The notes under the pieces were generated by a model, which was given only the letters and a program-made list of their open reading frames with translations, was not told where the DNA came from and ran no database searches. The translations under genes and the position numbers were made by a program. Positions 1-11,155 of a DNA stretch of 64,000 nucleotides are shown piece by piece. Within the stretch, counting starts at the first letter, position 1, and the number at the start of each line of letters is the position of its first letter. This DNA comes from JBDWFY01 sp964291365 (GTDB taxonomy: Bacteria > Pseudomonadota > Alphaproteobacteria > Rhizobiales > Stappiaceae). The stretch lies in NCBI GenBank assembly GCA_964291365.2, contig OZ219952.1, forward strand, positions 1-64,000, in the 5' to 3' direction.

Positions 1-3000
1 TTTTTTTTTATCTTTTCTAATAATTTTTTCTAAGTAGTTTATAGCCACGGTACCGTGTTCGATGCTTTCCTCTGTATGTAGTACTTTTTTTTTTTTTTTC
101 TTTTTCTAAGTAATTTATAGCCACGGCCTAAAAGTATGGGTTATAAGAACGGCAATTGGCAGCGTTGTGACCGATAGCTTGGAGGGTATACTCTCGCATT
201 TGGTGTCAGTGGTACCGTGTTCGATGCTCTCCTCTGTATGTAGGATCTTTTTTTTTTTCATTTCTAAGATTTTTTCTAAGTAGTTTATAGCCACGGTACC
301 GTGTTCGATGCTCTCCTCTGTATGTAGTACCTTTTTTTTTTTTCTTTTTCTAAGTAATTTATAGCCACGGCCTAAAAGTATGGGTTATAAGAACGGCAAT
401 TGGCAGCGTTGTGACCGATAGCTTGGAGGGTATACTCTCGCATTTGGTGTCAGTGGTACCGTGTTCGATGCTCTCCTCTGTATGTAGGATCTTTTTTTTT
501 TCATTTCTAAGATTTTTTCTAAGTAGTTTATAGCCACGGTACCGTGTTCGATGCTCTCCTCTGTATGTAGTACCTTTTTTTTTTCTTTTTCTAAGTAATT
601 TATAGCCACGGCCTAAAAGTATGGGTTATAAGAACGGCAATTGGCAGCGTTGTGACCGATAGCTTGGAGGGTATACTCTCGCATTTGGTGTCAGTGGTAC
701 CGTGTTCGATGCTCTCCTCTGTATGTAGTATCTTTTTTTTTTTTAAAGATTTTTAAGTAATTTATAGCCACGGTACCGTGTACGATGCTCTCCTCTGAAT
801 GTAGTCCTTTTTTTTTTTCTTTTTCTAAGTAATTTATAGCCACGGCCTAAAAGTATGGGGTATAAGAACGTTTAAAAAACGGCAATTGGTGGCGTTGTGA
901 CCGATAGCTTGGAGGGTATACTCTCGCAGTTGATGTCAGTGGTACCGTGTTCGATGCTTTCCTCTGTATGTAGTATCTTGTTTTTTTTTTCTTTTCTAAG
1001 ATTTTTTCTAAGTAGTTTATAGCCACGGTACCGTGTTCGATGCTCTCCTCTGTATGTAGTGCCTTTTTTTTTTTCTTTTTCTAAGTAATTTATAGCCACG
1101 GCCTAAAAGTATGGGGTATAAGAACGTTTAAAAAACGGCAAATGGCGGCGTTGTCACCGATAGCTTGGAGGGCATACTCTCGCAGTTGGTGTCAGTGGTA
1201 CGTGTTCGATGCCCTCCTCTGTATGTAGTATCTTGTTTTTTTTTTCTTTTCTAAGATTTTTTCTAAGTAGTTTATAGCCACGGTACCGTGTTCGATGCTC
1301 TCCTCTGTATGTAGTGCCTTTTTTTTTTTCTTTTTCCAAGTAATTTATAGCCACGGCCTAAAAGTATGGGGTATAAGAACGTTTAAAAAACGGCAAATGG
1401 CGTCGTTGTCACCGATAGCTTGGAGGGCATACTCTCGCAGTTGGTGTCAGTGGTACCGTGTTCGATGCTCTCCTCTGTATGTAGTATCTTGTTTTTTTTC
1501 TTTTCTAAGTAGTTTATAGCCACGGTACCGTGTTCGATGCTCTCCTCTGTATGTAGTACCTTTTTTTTTTCTTTTTCTAAGTAATTCATAGCCACGGCCT
1601 AAAAGTATGGGGTATAAGAACGTTTAAAAAACGGCAATTGGCGGCGTTGTGACCGATAGCTTGGAGGATATACTCTCGCATTTGGTGTCAGTGGTACCGT
1701 GTTCGATGTTCTAATCTGTATGTAGTATCTTGTTTTTTTCTTTTCTAAGTAGTTTATAGCCACGGTACCGTGTTCGATGCTCTCCTCTGTATGTAGTACC
1801 TTTTTTTTTTCTTTTTCTAAGTAGTTTATAGCCACGGTACCGTGTTCGATGCTCTCCTCTGTATGTAGTACCTTTTTTTTTTTCTTTTTCTAAGTAATTC
1901 ATAGCCACGGCATAAAAGTATGGGGTATAAGAACGTTTAAAAAACGGCAAATGGCGTCGTTGTCACCGATAGCTTGGAGGGCATACTCTCGCAGTTGGTG
2001 TCAGTGGTACCGTGTTCGATGCTCTCCTCTGTATGTAGTATCTTGTTTTTTTTCTTTTCTAAGCAGTTTATAGCCACGGTACCGTGTTCGATGCTCTCCT
2101 CTGTATGTAGTACCTTTTTTTTTTTCTTTTTCTAAGTAATTCATAGCCACGGCCTAAAAGTATGGGGTATAAGAACGTTTAAAAAACGGCAATTGGCGGC
2201 GTTGTGACCGATAGCTTGGAGGATATACTCTCGCATTTGGTGTCAGTGGTACCGTGTTCGATGTTCTAATCTGTATGTAGTTTCTTGTTTTGTTTTTTTT
2301 TTTTCTTTTCTAAGATTTTTTTATAAGTAATTTATAGCCACGGTACCGTGTTCGATGCTCTCCTCTGTATGTAGTACCTTTTTTTTTCTTCTTTTTCTAA
2401 GTAATTTATAGCCACGGCCTAAAAGTATGGGGTATAAGAACGTTTAAAAAACGGCAATTGGTGGCGTTGTGACCGATAGCTTGGAGGGTATACTCTCGCA
2501 GTTGATGTCAGTGGTACCGTGTTCGATGCTTTCCTCTGTATGTAGTATCTTGTTTTTTTTTCTTTTCTAAGATTTTTTCTAAGTAGTTTATAGCCACGGT
2601 ACCGTGTTCGATGCTCTCCTCTGTATGTAGTGCCTTTTTTTTCTTTTTCTAAGTAATTTATAGCCACGGCCTAAAAGTATGGGGTATAAGAACGTTTAAA
2701 AAACGGCAAATGGCGGCGTTGTCACCGATAGCTTGGAGGGCATACTCTCGCAGTTGGTGTCAGTGGTACGTGTTCGATGCCCTCCTCTGTATTTAGTATC
2801 TTGTTTTTTTTCTTTTCTAAGATTTTTTCTAAGTAGTTTATAGCCACGGTACCGTGTTCGATGCTCTCCTCTGTATGTAGTGCCTTTTTTTTTTCTTTTT
2901 CCAAGTAATTTATAGCCACGGCCTAAAAGTATGGGGTATAAGAACGTTTAAAAAACGGCAAATGGCGGCGTTGTCACCGATAGCTTGGAGGGCATACTCT

Positions 3001-3440
3001 CGCAGTTGGTGTCAGTGGTACCGTGTTCGATGCTCTCCTCTGTATGTAGTATCTTGTTTTTTTCTTTTCTAAGTAGTTTATAGCCACGGTACCGTGTTCG
3101 ATGCTCTCCTCTGTATGTAGTACCTTTTTTTTTTCTTTTTCTAAGTAATTCATAGCCACGGCCTAAAAGTATGGGGTATAAGAACGTTTAAAAAACGGCA
3201 ATTGGCGGCGTTGTGACCGATAGCTTGGAGGATATACTCTCGCATTTGGTGTCAGTGGTACCGTGTTCGATGTTCTAATCTGTATGTAGTTTCTTGTTTT
3301 TTTTTTTTTTTTCTTTTCTAAGATTTTTTTATAAGTAATTTATAGCCACGGTACCGTGTTCGATGCTCTCCTCTGTATGTAGTACCTTTTTTTCTCTTTT
3401 TCTAAGTAATTTATAGCCACAGCCTAAAAGTATGGGCTAT
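1..3440. repeat. T1 satellite array, about 240-bp monomer
   Basis: About fourteen direct copies of a monomer; the landmark CCTAAAAGTATGG recurs near 127, 371, 612, 846, 1102, 1357, 1599, 1909, 2151, 2418, 2669, 2922, 3162 and 3422, mostly 235-260 bp apart. Each monomer has a long part (GATAGCTTGGAGG, TGGTGTCAGTGGTACCGTG) and a shorter 70-80-bp part (GTTCGATGCTCTCCTCTG, TATGTAGTACC followed by a T-tract of variable length). The short part is repeated extra times in some monomers, so the array has two nested periods. Lys/Glu-rich ORFs on the minus strand come from the T-tracts and are not genes. The array runs off the left edge of the window. Confidence 0.95.
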
Positions 3441-6400
3441 AAGAAGGTTTAAAAAAAGGGAATTGGCGGCGTTGTGACCAATACATTGTTAGTGAAATGT
3501 ATTGGTAGTGAGCTTCACTACATAATGTATGATCCCTATTTACACATACACCTGTCTCTCTCCATCTTACTCCTCCCAACACACACAATTTTGTGATTTG
3601 TATCACCATATTTGTCCCTGCAGTTAAGCTGCCATGTTTTCGAGCTAGAACAGCCGTTTAGAGTATGCTGGAAGGTCTCTCCCTCTCACTCTCTCTCTTT
3701 ATATCTTGATTTGTCTCTCTTAATTCCTTTCTCTCCTTTTTCACCTAATGACCATCTGTACTCTTGATTTTCCCTCTTCTTTCTCCTCCTCGTTCCCTCT
3801 CCCTCCCTCTCCCTGTATAATATTCAATCTTATCCTCCCTTTCCTGTTCCCCCGCACACACAATTTCATATTTGTCTCTGCATTTAAGTAGCCAAGATAC
3901 AAGCTTGTACTGCAGCTCAGCTGACAAAATTAACATTTTAAGCTGGTAGAGCTTTTGACAGATGGCATATTGCTGGTAAGTCTCTCTCTTCTATCTCATT
4001 CTCCAGATCATCTATACACACTTTTCATTCTCTCTTCTTATCTTCCCTTGCTCATTCTCTGTCTTTCTCTCCTTGGCTCTCTGTCCCCCCTCTCTAATTA
4101 ACTTTACTCTCCCCTTCCACGCCACACACAATTAATTTTTATGATTTGTATTCCCACGTTTGTCTCTGCAGTTAAGCTGTTAGTTGGTACATACAGCTGT
4201 CGAGACTCAGAGGTACTGTGCTGGTACGTCACACTCTTTTTAAAATTAAATTTCCTCTGTTCCACCCTCTCTCTTTATCCCTATATTCCTCTCTCCACCC
4301 TCTGTGTATTTTCATTCTTATTTCTCACTTCTTTTCTCTCCCTTACTCTCTTCCTCTAGTATCTCTCTCCATTACTGTATAGTGGGAAATTTTTGATGGT
4401 GCAAAATTTCACGGAGTTGCTTCCCAGCCCTTCAGAAGAAAATTTCTAATTTCATGCGGTGCTCAGCAAGACCACACCCACCGACAGTATATAATAAGTT
4501 CTAGCTGAAGTTTTATGGTTCTTATTTCGCACTGGCTGAGCTATCCACGAGAATCGCAAGGCTTTGCACCATGCAAAAGTTTTCAGCTATGTGGTATCTA
4601 TTTAATCTTACTCTACCCTTCCACACAAATTAATTTTTTCTTTCTCCATGCATGCACTCTAATCCTTGCAGCTCGGCCACCAATTTCAAGCAGGTGCTAC
4701 TTTTGGGAGTGTGCTGGTAGGTCTCTAATTCTCAACTTTCTGTACTACCAATCTTTCAAATTCCTCCCTGTCCTACTTTGTTTCTTTCCTTCCTTCTGTA
4801 TACTCCTGATTTCTCCCTTTTTCTCTCTTTCCTTCCATCACTCTCATCATCCCTACCCTTTCTAATGATGTTATTAACATTAATTTTACTCTCCCTTGTT
4901 TAACCTCTGAATATAAAAAATTTTTGATCGATTTTGTGCATCCATTTTCGTTCTTGCAGCTTGGTTGACAAGTTATCAAGGTGCTACAGCTGTTGAGAGC
5001 ATACTCAGGGGTGTTAAGGACTGGGTCCAGTATAAATGAGCTGAATCAGTGCCAGTCTTTGAAAGCCTGTTTATGTATGTTGCAATGCACTAATATGTAC
5101 AAAAGTTTATCCAGACAAAGTTTAGCACAGTCTAAAGTTAATTATCAGGCCACGCCCACTCTTGTATCAAGCGTTATTAGGTGGTTAATTCAATTAACGC
5201 CACACACTCTATATGCTACAGGAGCAGTTCCCGGGTGGTGTACTAAACGTCACTCAAGTATGTTAGTTGGCTCAAGACAATGAACTTTAGCGCTTATTGG
5301 CATGGGGTGTACACTTACAGAATTTCTGTAAACTGCTAATATGTATGTTTTGTACTGCTACTCGATACATAAACTAGCGTCTAGCGCATGCAATGACGAG
5401 AGTCTACATTTACCAACTTATATACCGGCTTATCTTCGTCCAGGATATCGATGAATGTCATCCAAAAGCTTTCCCCAAGGCTTCCACTGCCCCTGTTAAA
5501 GCGTCTCTCATCTTCTCAAAGCAGCTGCTTAGTAGCTGCCTCGAGGACAAACGATTATAGCTCGAAGGTAGCCTAGCCTACAAACTTATAGTCAACGCTA
5601 ACGACTAAACTAAGGCTCGTACTCGCTAACTGAGCGACTAATTCTCGACTAACGACGATCTCTAGCCTATACTCGGCTAGTTTCTAAACGGAGCGATCTG
5701 GCAGCCATTGGCCACACCTCCGTAAATTGATTAATTTTCTCTGTTTTCTTCCGCGCGCGCGTAATACGTACGTATAGCTGGCCCCAGTCCTTAATGGGTC
5801 TGAGTATTATATGCTGGTAAGTTTCTTTCTCTTGTCCTTTTTAGTTTATTCTTCTCGCTCTCATCTCTCTTTCCCTCCCTCATGTGTTTGCTTCCACCCT
5901 CTCTTACTTTTTGTCCATCTCCACCCCTTGAATGTATCCTCTTTGCTTGATTCTTTTCCATTATCCCCCCCACTCTCTCTCTCTTACTATTCTTCCTAGG
6001 CCCTCTCTCTCTACCCTCTCTCTCCCCACTCTCTCTTACTTTTCGTTTATCTCCACACCTTGCATGTGTCCTCTTTGCTTGATTCTTCTCTACATTATCC
6101 CTTCCCACCACTCTGTCTTTCTCAGATTGCTCTCCCTAGTCCGTCTGTCTCTACCCTCTCCCACTTTGAAGTCATACTCTCCTCACCTTTGCTAACAATT
6201 TTATGATCTGCTTCAACACTTTCATTCCTGCAGCTCTGCCGACAAGGTTTCAAGCTAATAATGGTTGAGAACAATGCTGATAATTTGTTACTGAACATTG
6301 CTTTAGGCTTTCTTGATATATACTACCTAGCTACCAACTATGTAGCTCTTTCTGCTTTGTTTTTGTCTTTCTTGGCCTAGTATTTTGTATGTATAATTCG

Positions 6401-6604
6401 ATGTTGAGTTCAACAAAATCGGTTGTAGTGAAAATCATATTATTTCAATGTCAACCTCACAACAGTTGGTAGTGAATGTCACCTAATTTTTTATGTAGTG
6501 AACGGTTGCGTAGTGACCATCACTACATTAAAAGTGGTGAGAACTGTGGTGAACATTTCACTACATATTTGTAGTGACAGTCACTAATCATTTTTTACAG
6601 TGTA
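3441..6604 (+). mobile_element. CACTG-ended non-autonomous element, copy A (5'-truncated)
   Basis: Third copy of the family defined by the complete element at 48903-52059. The left terminus is missing: the copy begins inside the element directly after the T1 array (GTATTGGTAGTGAGCTTCAC) and then lacks about 700 bp that copies B and C have. The right end is intact, with GTAGTGACAGTCACTAATC and a terminal TTTTTTACAGTG. The interior is CT-rich and consists of repeated blocks of a pyrimidine tract, CTGCAG, a short exon-like segment and GCTGGTAAGT. No coding gene was recognised. It is interrupted by a MITE at 5004-5804. Confidence 0.8.
5004..5804. mobile_element. CTCAG-ended MITE inserted in CACTG copy A
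   Basis: Copies B and C read continuously as GAGCATATTATATGCTGG at this point, whereas copy A has 801 extra bases flanked by TA. The insert begins CTCAGGGGTGTTAAGGACTG and ends CAGTCCTTAATGGGTCTGAG, giving an imperfect TIR of about 27 bp. No transposase is encoded, so it is a non-autonomous element. Related ends occur at 23528-23553 and 38296-38894. Confidence 0.85.
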
Positions 6605-7100
6605 GGAAGTAATATGTAGGTCATGGACTGTGCCAGCATAGATTCCAATTCTGGTCATGCACTGTCCCAGCTATGAACCATTCAAGTGAACAATGAGTTA
6701 TAAAATTAATTTGTAGTTCAGTGAATTTTTATAGGATTTCCCAAGGTGCCTATTGAGTGGATTACAAATGGGTGTTATTAACACTGTTTTGAAGGTATTA
6801 TAGGTTGCCTGTCTGTTCTGCGAGTCACTACCTTCACTACCACAACATTAACCAACCTGAAGCTCTTCCAATGTGGATGTCCATGATAGCAGCTGTCCTT
6901 AATGCTAGGTTAGATGTCTTAGACCAGTTAAATGTGCCAAAATATTTCTTAGGTTCTGCAATAGAAGTAAAAAATTGTTTAACTAGGCATGAACAAACAA
7001 CAGGATAGTTAATAAGCTCATATGGCATAATACACTGATCCTGTAATTGAATACTTCCACATTTAATATTGTGGATGTCTCATAATACAAACTAACGCAA
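6605..7100. repeat. Spacer A, copy 1
   Basis: Low-copy sequence downstream of the CACTG element, homologous to 27255-27750 and 52062-52550 (shared landmarks GGTCATGGACTGT, GTGCCTATTGAGTGGATTAC and CTCATATGGCATAATACACTG). Because the flanks are homologous as well as the elements, the copies probably arose by duplication of a larger unit rather than by three independent insertions. No gene was seen. Confidence 0.8.
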
Positions 7101-9425
7101 GGCGCATGCACAGTTTGGTAGAGGTCGTCGATGGACCTAAAAAAAAGCGCTGTACGGATATTTTTCTGTTCGTTGTCCATTGACAATCCCTCCCGAACAC
7201 AGCGCATGCGCCTTACACTAGAAACCTTTAGCCAAGGGACCTGGAAAAACCTATCAGGGTGTTGGCCGACTACATTAGCAGTGGTGTGATAGGCTATGGT
7301 CACTTCCTAGATTTTGAATGCTATGTTGGAGCTTCAAAACGATCTCGTACAGCCAAAACGTAGCGATCGCTTTGAACACTAAATAGGCTAACGAACACCT
7401 CCCCCCCCCCCCCCCCCCAAAAAGGGCTTACATTGAGCAACTGACCTCAACTCTCCAAGATACAGCCGTATTTCACGATGATGGAATGCCAAAGCGAGCG
7501 AGATCGGATCTAAGAGCGCAAAACGCATGCAGATTTCTGTAGAGGTCGTGGCAGTCATTTTCCGGTTGGTTGTACATCGACGATCCCTACCGAACAGCCC
7601 AAGCGCCTTAGACTAGAGACCTTTAGCGCAGAGCCTTGGGGAATTAATCAGAGTCGGATGGCTATATTACCAATTGTGAGAAAGGCTATGGCCACTCCCT
7701 AGATTTTGAATACTAGGTTAGAGCTTCAAAACGATCTCATTATAGCCAAAACATGGAGATCGAATTGATTTTAATGACAAAAAGAGGCCTAATAGTCAAA
7801 AGCAAAAGTGTGAACAAAAACTGAGATAAAGTGGTGGCAGATGATGGTGTTAAAGAAGCGGTGCTACAGAAATGAATTTGTTGAAAGAGTAGAGTAAATG
7901 TTTATAGGTTGTATGTGATATAAATTTCCATTCTTCAATGTTGGTCAGGTAGGGAAAGCTATGTTCAGTAATTTACAGTGTTTGATAAATTATTGCCTTT
8001 CCTGAGCATATGAACGACAGTTCAGCAAAAATTAGATGTTCAAACTTAACTACTGTCTCTTCATTTTGAACACTATATAGGTTAAATAGGTTGGGCTCAC
8101 ATTGAGCTAGTTACCTTAACTCTCCAAGATACAGCCATAATTCTCAATGATGGATTGCCAAAGCGAGCGAGGTTTGAATCTAAAAGCTCGAGGAAGGTTG
8201 GTAGGGGTGGTCGATGTACGGCCAACACAAAACCCGCTGTACTGCGATTTTCCGGTTAGTTGTCCGTCGATGATCCCTAACGAACTCAGCGCTTGCGCTT
8301 TAGACTTGAGACCTTTATCCAAGGGGTCTGAGAAATCAATCAGCGATTTGGCTGGCTATATTAGCAATGGTGGGACAGGCTACGTCCACTCCCTAGATTT
8401 TGAATGTTGTTTGAGCATCAAAACTATCTCGCATAATCAAAACGTAGCGATAGTTTTGAACGCTAACGAACATCAAAAAAGGACTCACATTAAACGAATT
8501 ACTTCAAATCTCCATGATAGCGCCATAATTCTCAATGATGGATTGCCAGAGCGAGCGAGAATGGATCTAAGAGGGCCAGTCGTATGCGCAGTTCCTTAGT
8601 GGTCGTCGCAACGGTTTCTCTCTTGGTTGTCGATCGACGATCCCTACAGTTTATGCGCCTTAAATTGGAGACCTTCAGCCTAGAGGCTTGGGAAATCAAT
8701 CAGCTAGTTGGTTGGCTATATTAGCAGTGATGGGAAAGGCTATGGCCGTTTTTGAATGCTATATTTGATCATTAAAACCATTATATAATTTGGTTGAGAA
8801 CGCTAAATAGCCCACAAAAATGGATCACATTCAGCGTCTGATCTTAACTCTCCAAGATACGGCCTTAATTTTCGATGATGCATTGCCAAAGCGAGCGAGA
8901 ATGATCTAAGACTTAAGGCGCATGCGGCAGTTCTCGGTAGGGATCGTCGTCTTAGACCTTTAGCCCAGAGGCTTGGGTAGTCAATCAGCGTTTTGGTTGG
9001 CTATATTAGCGGTGGTGGTACAGGCTATAGCCACGCATGAGCTGTTGACTGAAGACATTTAGCCCAGAGGCCAGAGAAATCAATCAGCGATTGGCTGACT
9101 ATATAAGCGGAGGTGGAACAGGCATTGACAACTCCCTATATTTTCAATGCTATGTTTGAACTTCAAAATGAACTTGTATAGCCAAAACGTTACGATCGCC
9201 AAGTAGGCTTACGAACCACAGCCCCCCCCCCCCCCCCCCCCCCCCCAAAAGGGCTCCCTTACTTCTCCAAGATACAACCATAGTTCTCGATGATAGATTG
9301 CCAAAGGAGCGATGGAGGATATGAGTCGAAGGCGCACGCGCAGTTCAGTATAAGTAGTCTATGGTTAGTTGTCCATCGATGATCCCTACAGAACAGCTGC
9401 ATGCGCTGTAGACTGAAGACACTTA
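7100..9425. repeat. satA satellite array, segment 1
   Basis: Degenerate direct repeats of roughly 300-440 bp. Recurring blocks in order are GCTAAATAGGCTAACGAAC, a poly-C tract followed by AAAAAGGGCT, TCTCCAAGATACA, GATTGCCAAAGCGAGCGA, GGCGCATGCGCAGTTC, TTGTCCATCGACGATCCC, ACAGCGCATGCGCTGT, AATCAATCAGCGA, TGGCTGACTATATTAGCA and CCCTAGATTTTGAATG. Short ORFs on both strands are repeat by-products. Poly-C runs occur near 7398-7418 and 9222-9246. A block at 7855-8060 (GAAGCGGTGCTACAGAAATG) is shared with 38890 and 56235. Confidence 0.9.
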
Positions 9426-11153
9426 CCGTAAATGTTCTAATTACAGCGCCAAAAAATTTTAATTCTAATCTTCAGTTGGTGCTTCTATTCGAGACAAAAA
9501 ATACTTCGAAAGACGCTAGTGGCGCTTAAATTATGGTGGTGTTTAGTAAATAGGACCATAGATAATGGAGAGGAAGGAGGGATTGGAAACGCGCATACCC
9601 TGTAGATATATGCTCGTCACGGTCACGTGACTTCATCTAAGTTCGCGATTGGCATAAAACTACATCAAGGCAGCCTTTGCAGGTCTTGGAAATGGCACCA
9701 TGTATGCATATCACCTTTCTAACCAACCTACCAGAGACCTAAAGCCAAAAACCCCCCAAAAAATTAGGCAGTTTTCAGAACGGTTTTGTAGCTACCACTC
9801 ACAGATTGGATTTGAGTACTTTTTACGAGACCTGTGCATAGTGAATGGACTCTTTCAATGCCTGGCACGAACTATCGTCACATAGAGAATGCAAACATCG
9901 CCTTCAAGTAAGTCCTTTCGTTTCAAAATGAGCACACTAAGCCCAGATCTGTTGTGAGCCTGGGTAGAGTCCAGCGTTTAAAACGCTCGCTGGGGAACAT
10001 ACCTCATCAACAGAGCTCGCGAATGCTTCAGTTGCACTCTGCATCTGACTATAGACAAGGTGCCATCGACTTTTCTTGTGGGTCGACCACCGTTTGTGAA
10101 GGAAAAGTACACAGAAGAATTTCAAGCGTGTACAATAGCAGGCGCGACTACCAAGACCATTCATATCACTCTTTTCATTGCTTGATCCCTTGTTCGATAG
10201 CACTACACTTGTTTTCAGTCAGGTTACTGGCGAATACTAGGCTGTACAAGGCTATAGGAGTTTGTACTATAGTGTACGATACTGACTTGCAATGGAGGCG
10301 TGTCGTGACGAGCATGTCCGTGACGTCACTATGGTGATATGTGACCGGATCTGAGAAAATCCGCCATATTGCCCATTCTATGAAATTTTAGTTTGCTTTA
10401 TTTTTGAAAACCTCTACCATAGAGCTAACCTACCTCCTAGTCTGAGACAGATCGCGCGCTTCGCTTTATTCGCGATCGCACTACAAGCATAGAAAACGAG
10501 AAATTACGGTCCGAAGGCGTTGGTATGTACGCGTATAGCGTTTCCGTATACTACACTTGAATCGGAAGTCAATTAAATGGACCTGGGTGGAGCCGTTCTA
10601 AATGAACGCTAAGGTCGAGCTAGTCGCGAACTTCGTCGTCCATAACAAGAGCCGCTTCTTCTTCGATGCCTAAGAAGCCTAAAGGTGAGTGAACGGGAAT
10701 TCCAAATAACGCCCTTAGCAACGGGTTCCGTATACGGCAGCTGTATAGACTAGGTAGATCGAAATGAAGGCATACTTCGCCTTGTAACTTACGTTTACCC
10801 TCCGTAAGTGACGGCAAAGGATAATAGAAAGGTTTTCTGACATGAATATGACAAAAACTGGACTTTGACTTTTTTACCAGTGGCACTAAAAATGCGCCAT
10901 GCGCCATATGCGCGTTTGGACAGTATGGCGGTTTTCTCAGATCCGGTCACATATATGCGCGTTTCCAATCCCTCCTCCCTCTCTATTATCTATGATAGGA
11001 CTCTACATACAAAAGAACAGCGTTTTCTATTTAGTAAGCGCCACTTAAAGAAATTTAGCGCTGTATTTGGCGTTATAAATAGAGTGCAACAATCTTCGTT
11101 AACCTCCAAGAGGCGCTTAAATTAGGGTGGCGCTATAATTCGAACATTTACGG
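9426..11153. mobile_element. TA-flanked element with CCGTAAATG termini
   Basis: The left end CCGTAAATGTTCTAATTACA and right end ATTCGAACATTTACGG form an inverted repeat of about 27 bp, flanked by TA on both sides (9424-9425 and 11154-11155). The homologous satA copy near 59758 reads CACCTAGTCC uninterrupted, supporting a TA target duplication. Further inverted similarity (GATTGGAAACGCGC at 9582 against its complement near 10959) suggests long imperfect arms. TA duplication fits Tc1/mariner-type or other TA-targeting elements, but no transposase was found. A second element (10337-10954) is nested inside. Confidence 0.75.
10337..10954. mobile_element. TATGTGACCGG-ended element (family M1), copy 1
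   Basis: Left end ATATGTGACCGGATCTGAG and right end CTCAGATCCGGTCACATAT are inverted. It is homologous to copies at 28741-29418, 59793-60492 and 62678-63351. The internal coding-like segment reads SSSMPKKPK followed by a GTGAGT donor near 10650-10690, but the upstream ATG found in the other copies is lost here (ACAAGAGCC). Confidence 0.85.
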
Positions 11154-11155
11154 TA

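Noticed and set aside
385..3159. Series of 60-82-aa minus-strand ORFs rich in Lys/Glu (NYLEKEKKK, HTEESIEHG)
   Set aside because: They repeat with the T1 monomer and arise from its T-tracts; they are by-products of a satellite, not genes.
4141..6195. Ser/Leu/Phe-rich plus-strand ORFs in the CT-rich zone (also 25194-26733 and 50001-51647)
   Set aside because: They are translations of pyrimidine-rich simple sequence in the CACTG element and frame is not conserved between the three copies.
8147..8599. 150-codon plus-strand ORF, with a relative at 39318-39647
   Set aside because: It reads straight through satA monomers including the poly-satellite blocks; other monomers have stops in the same frame.
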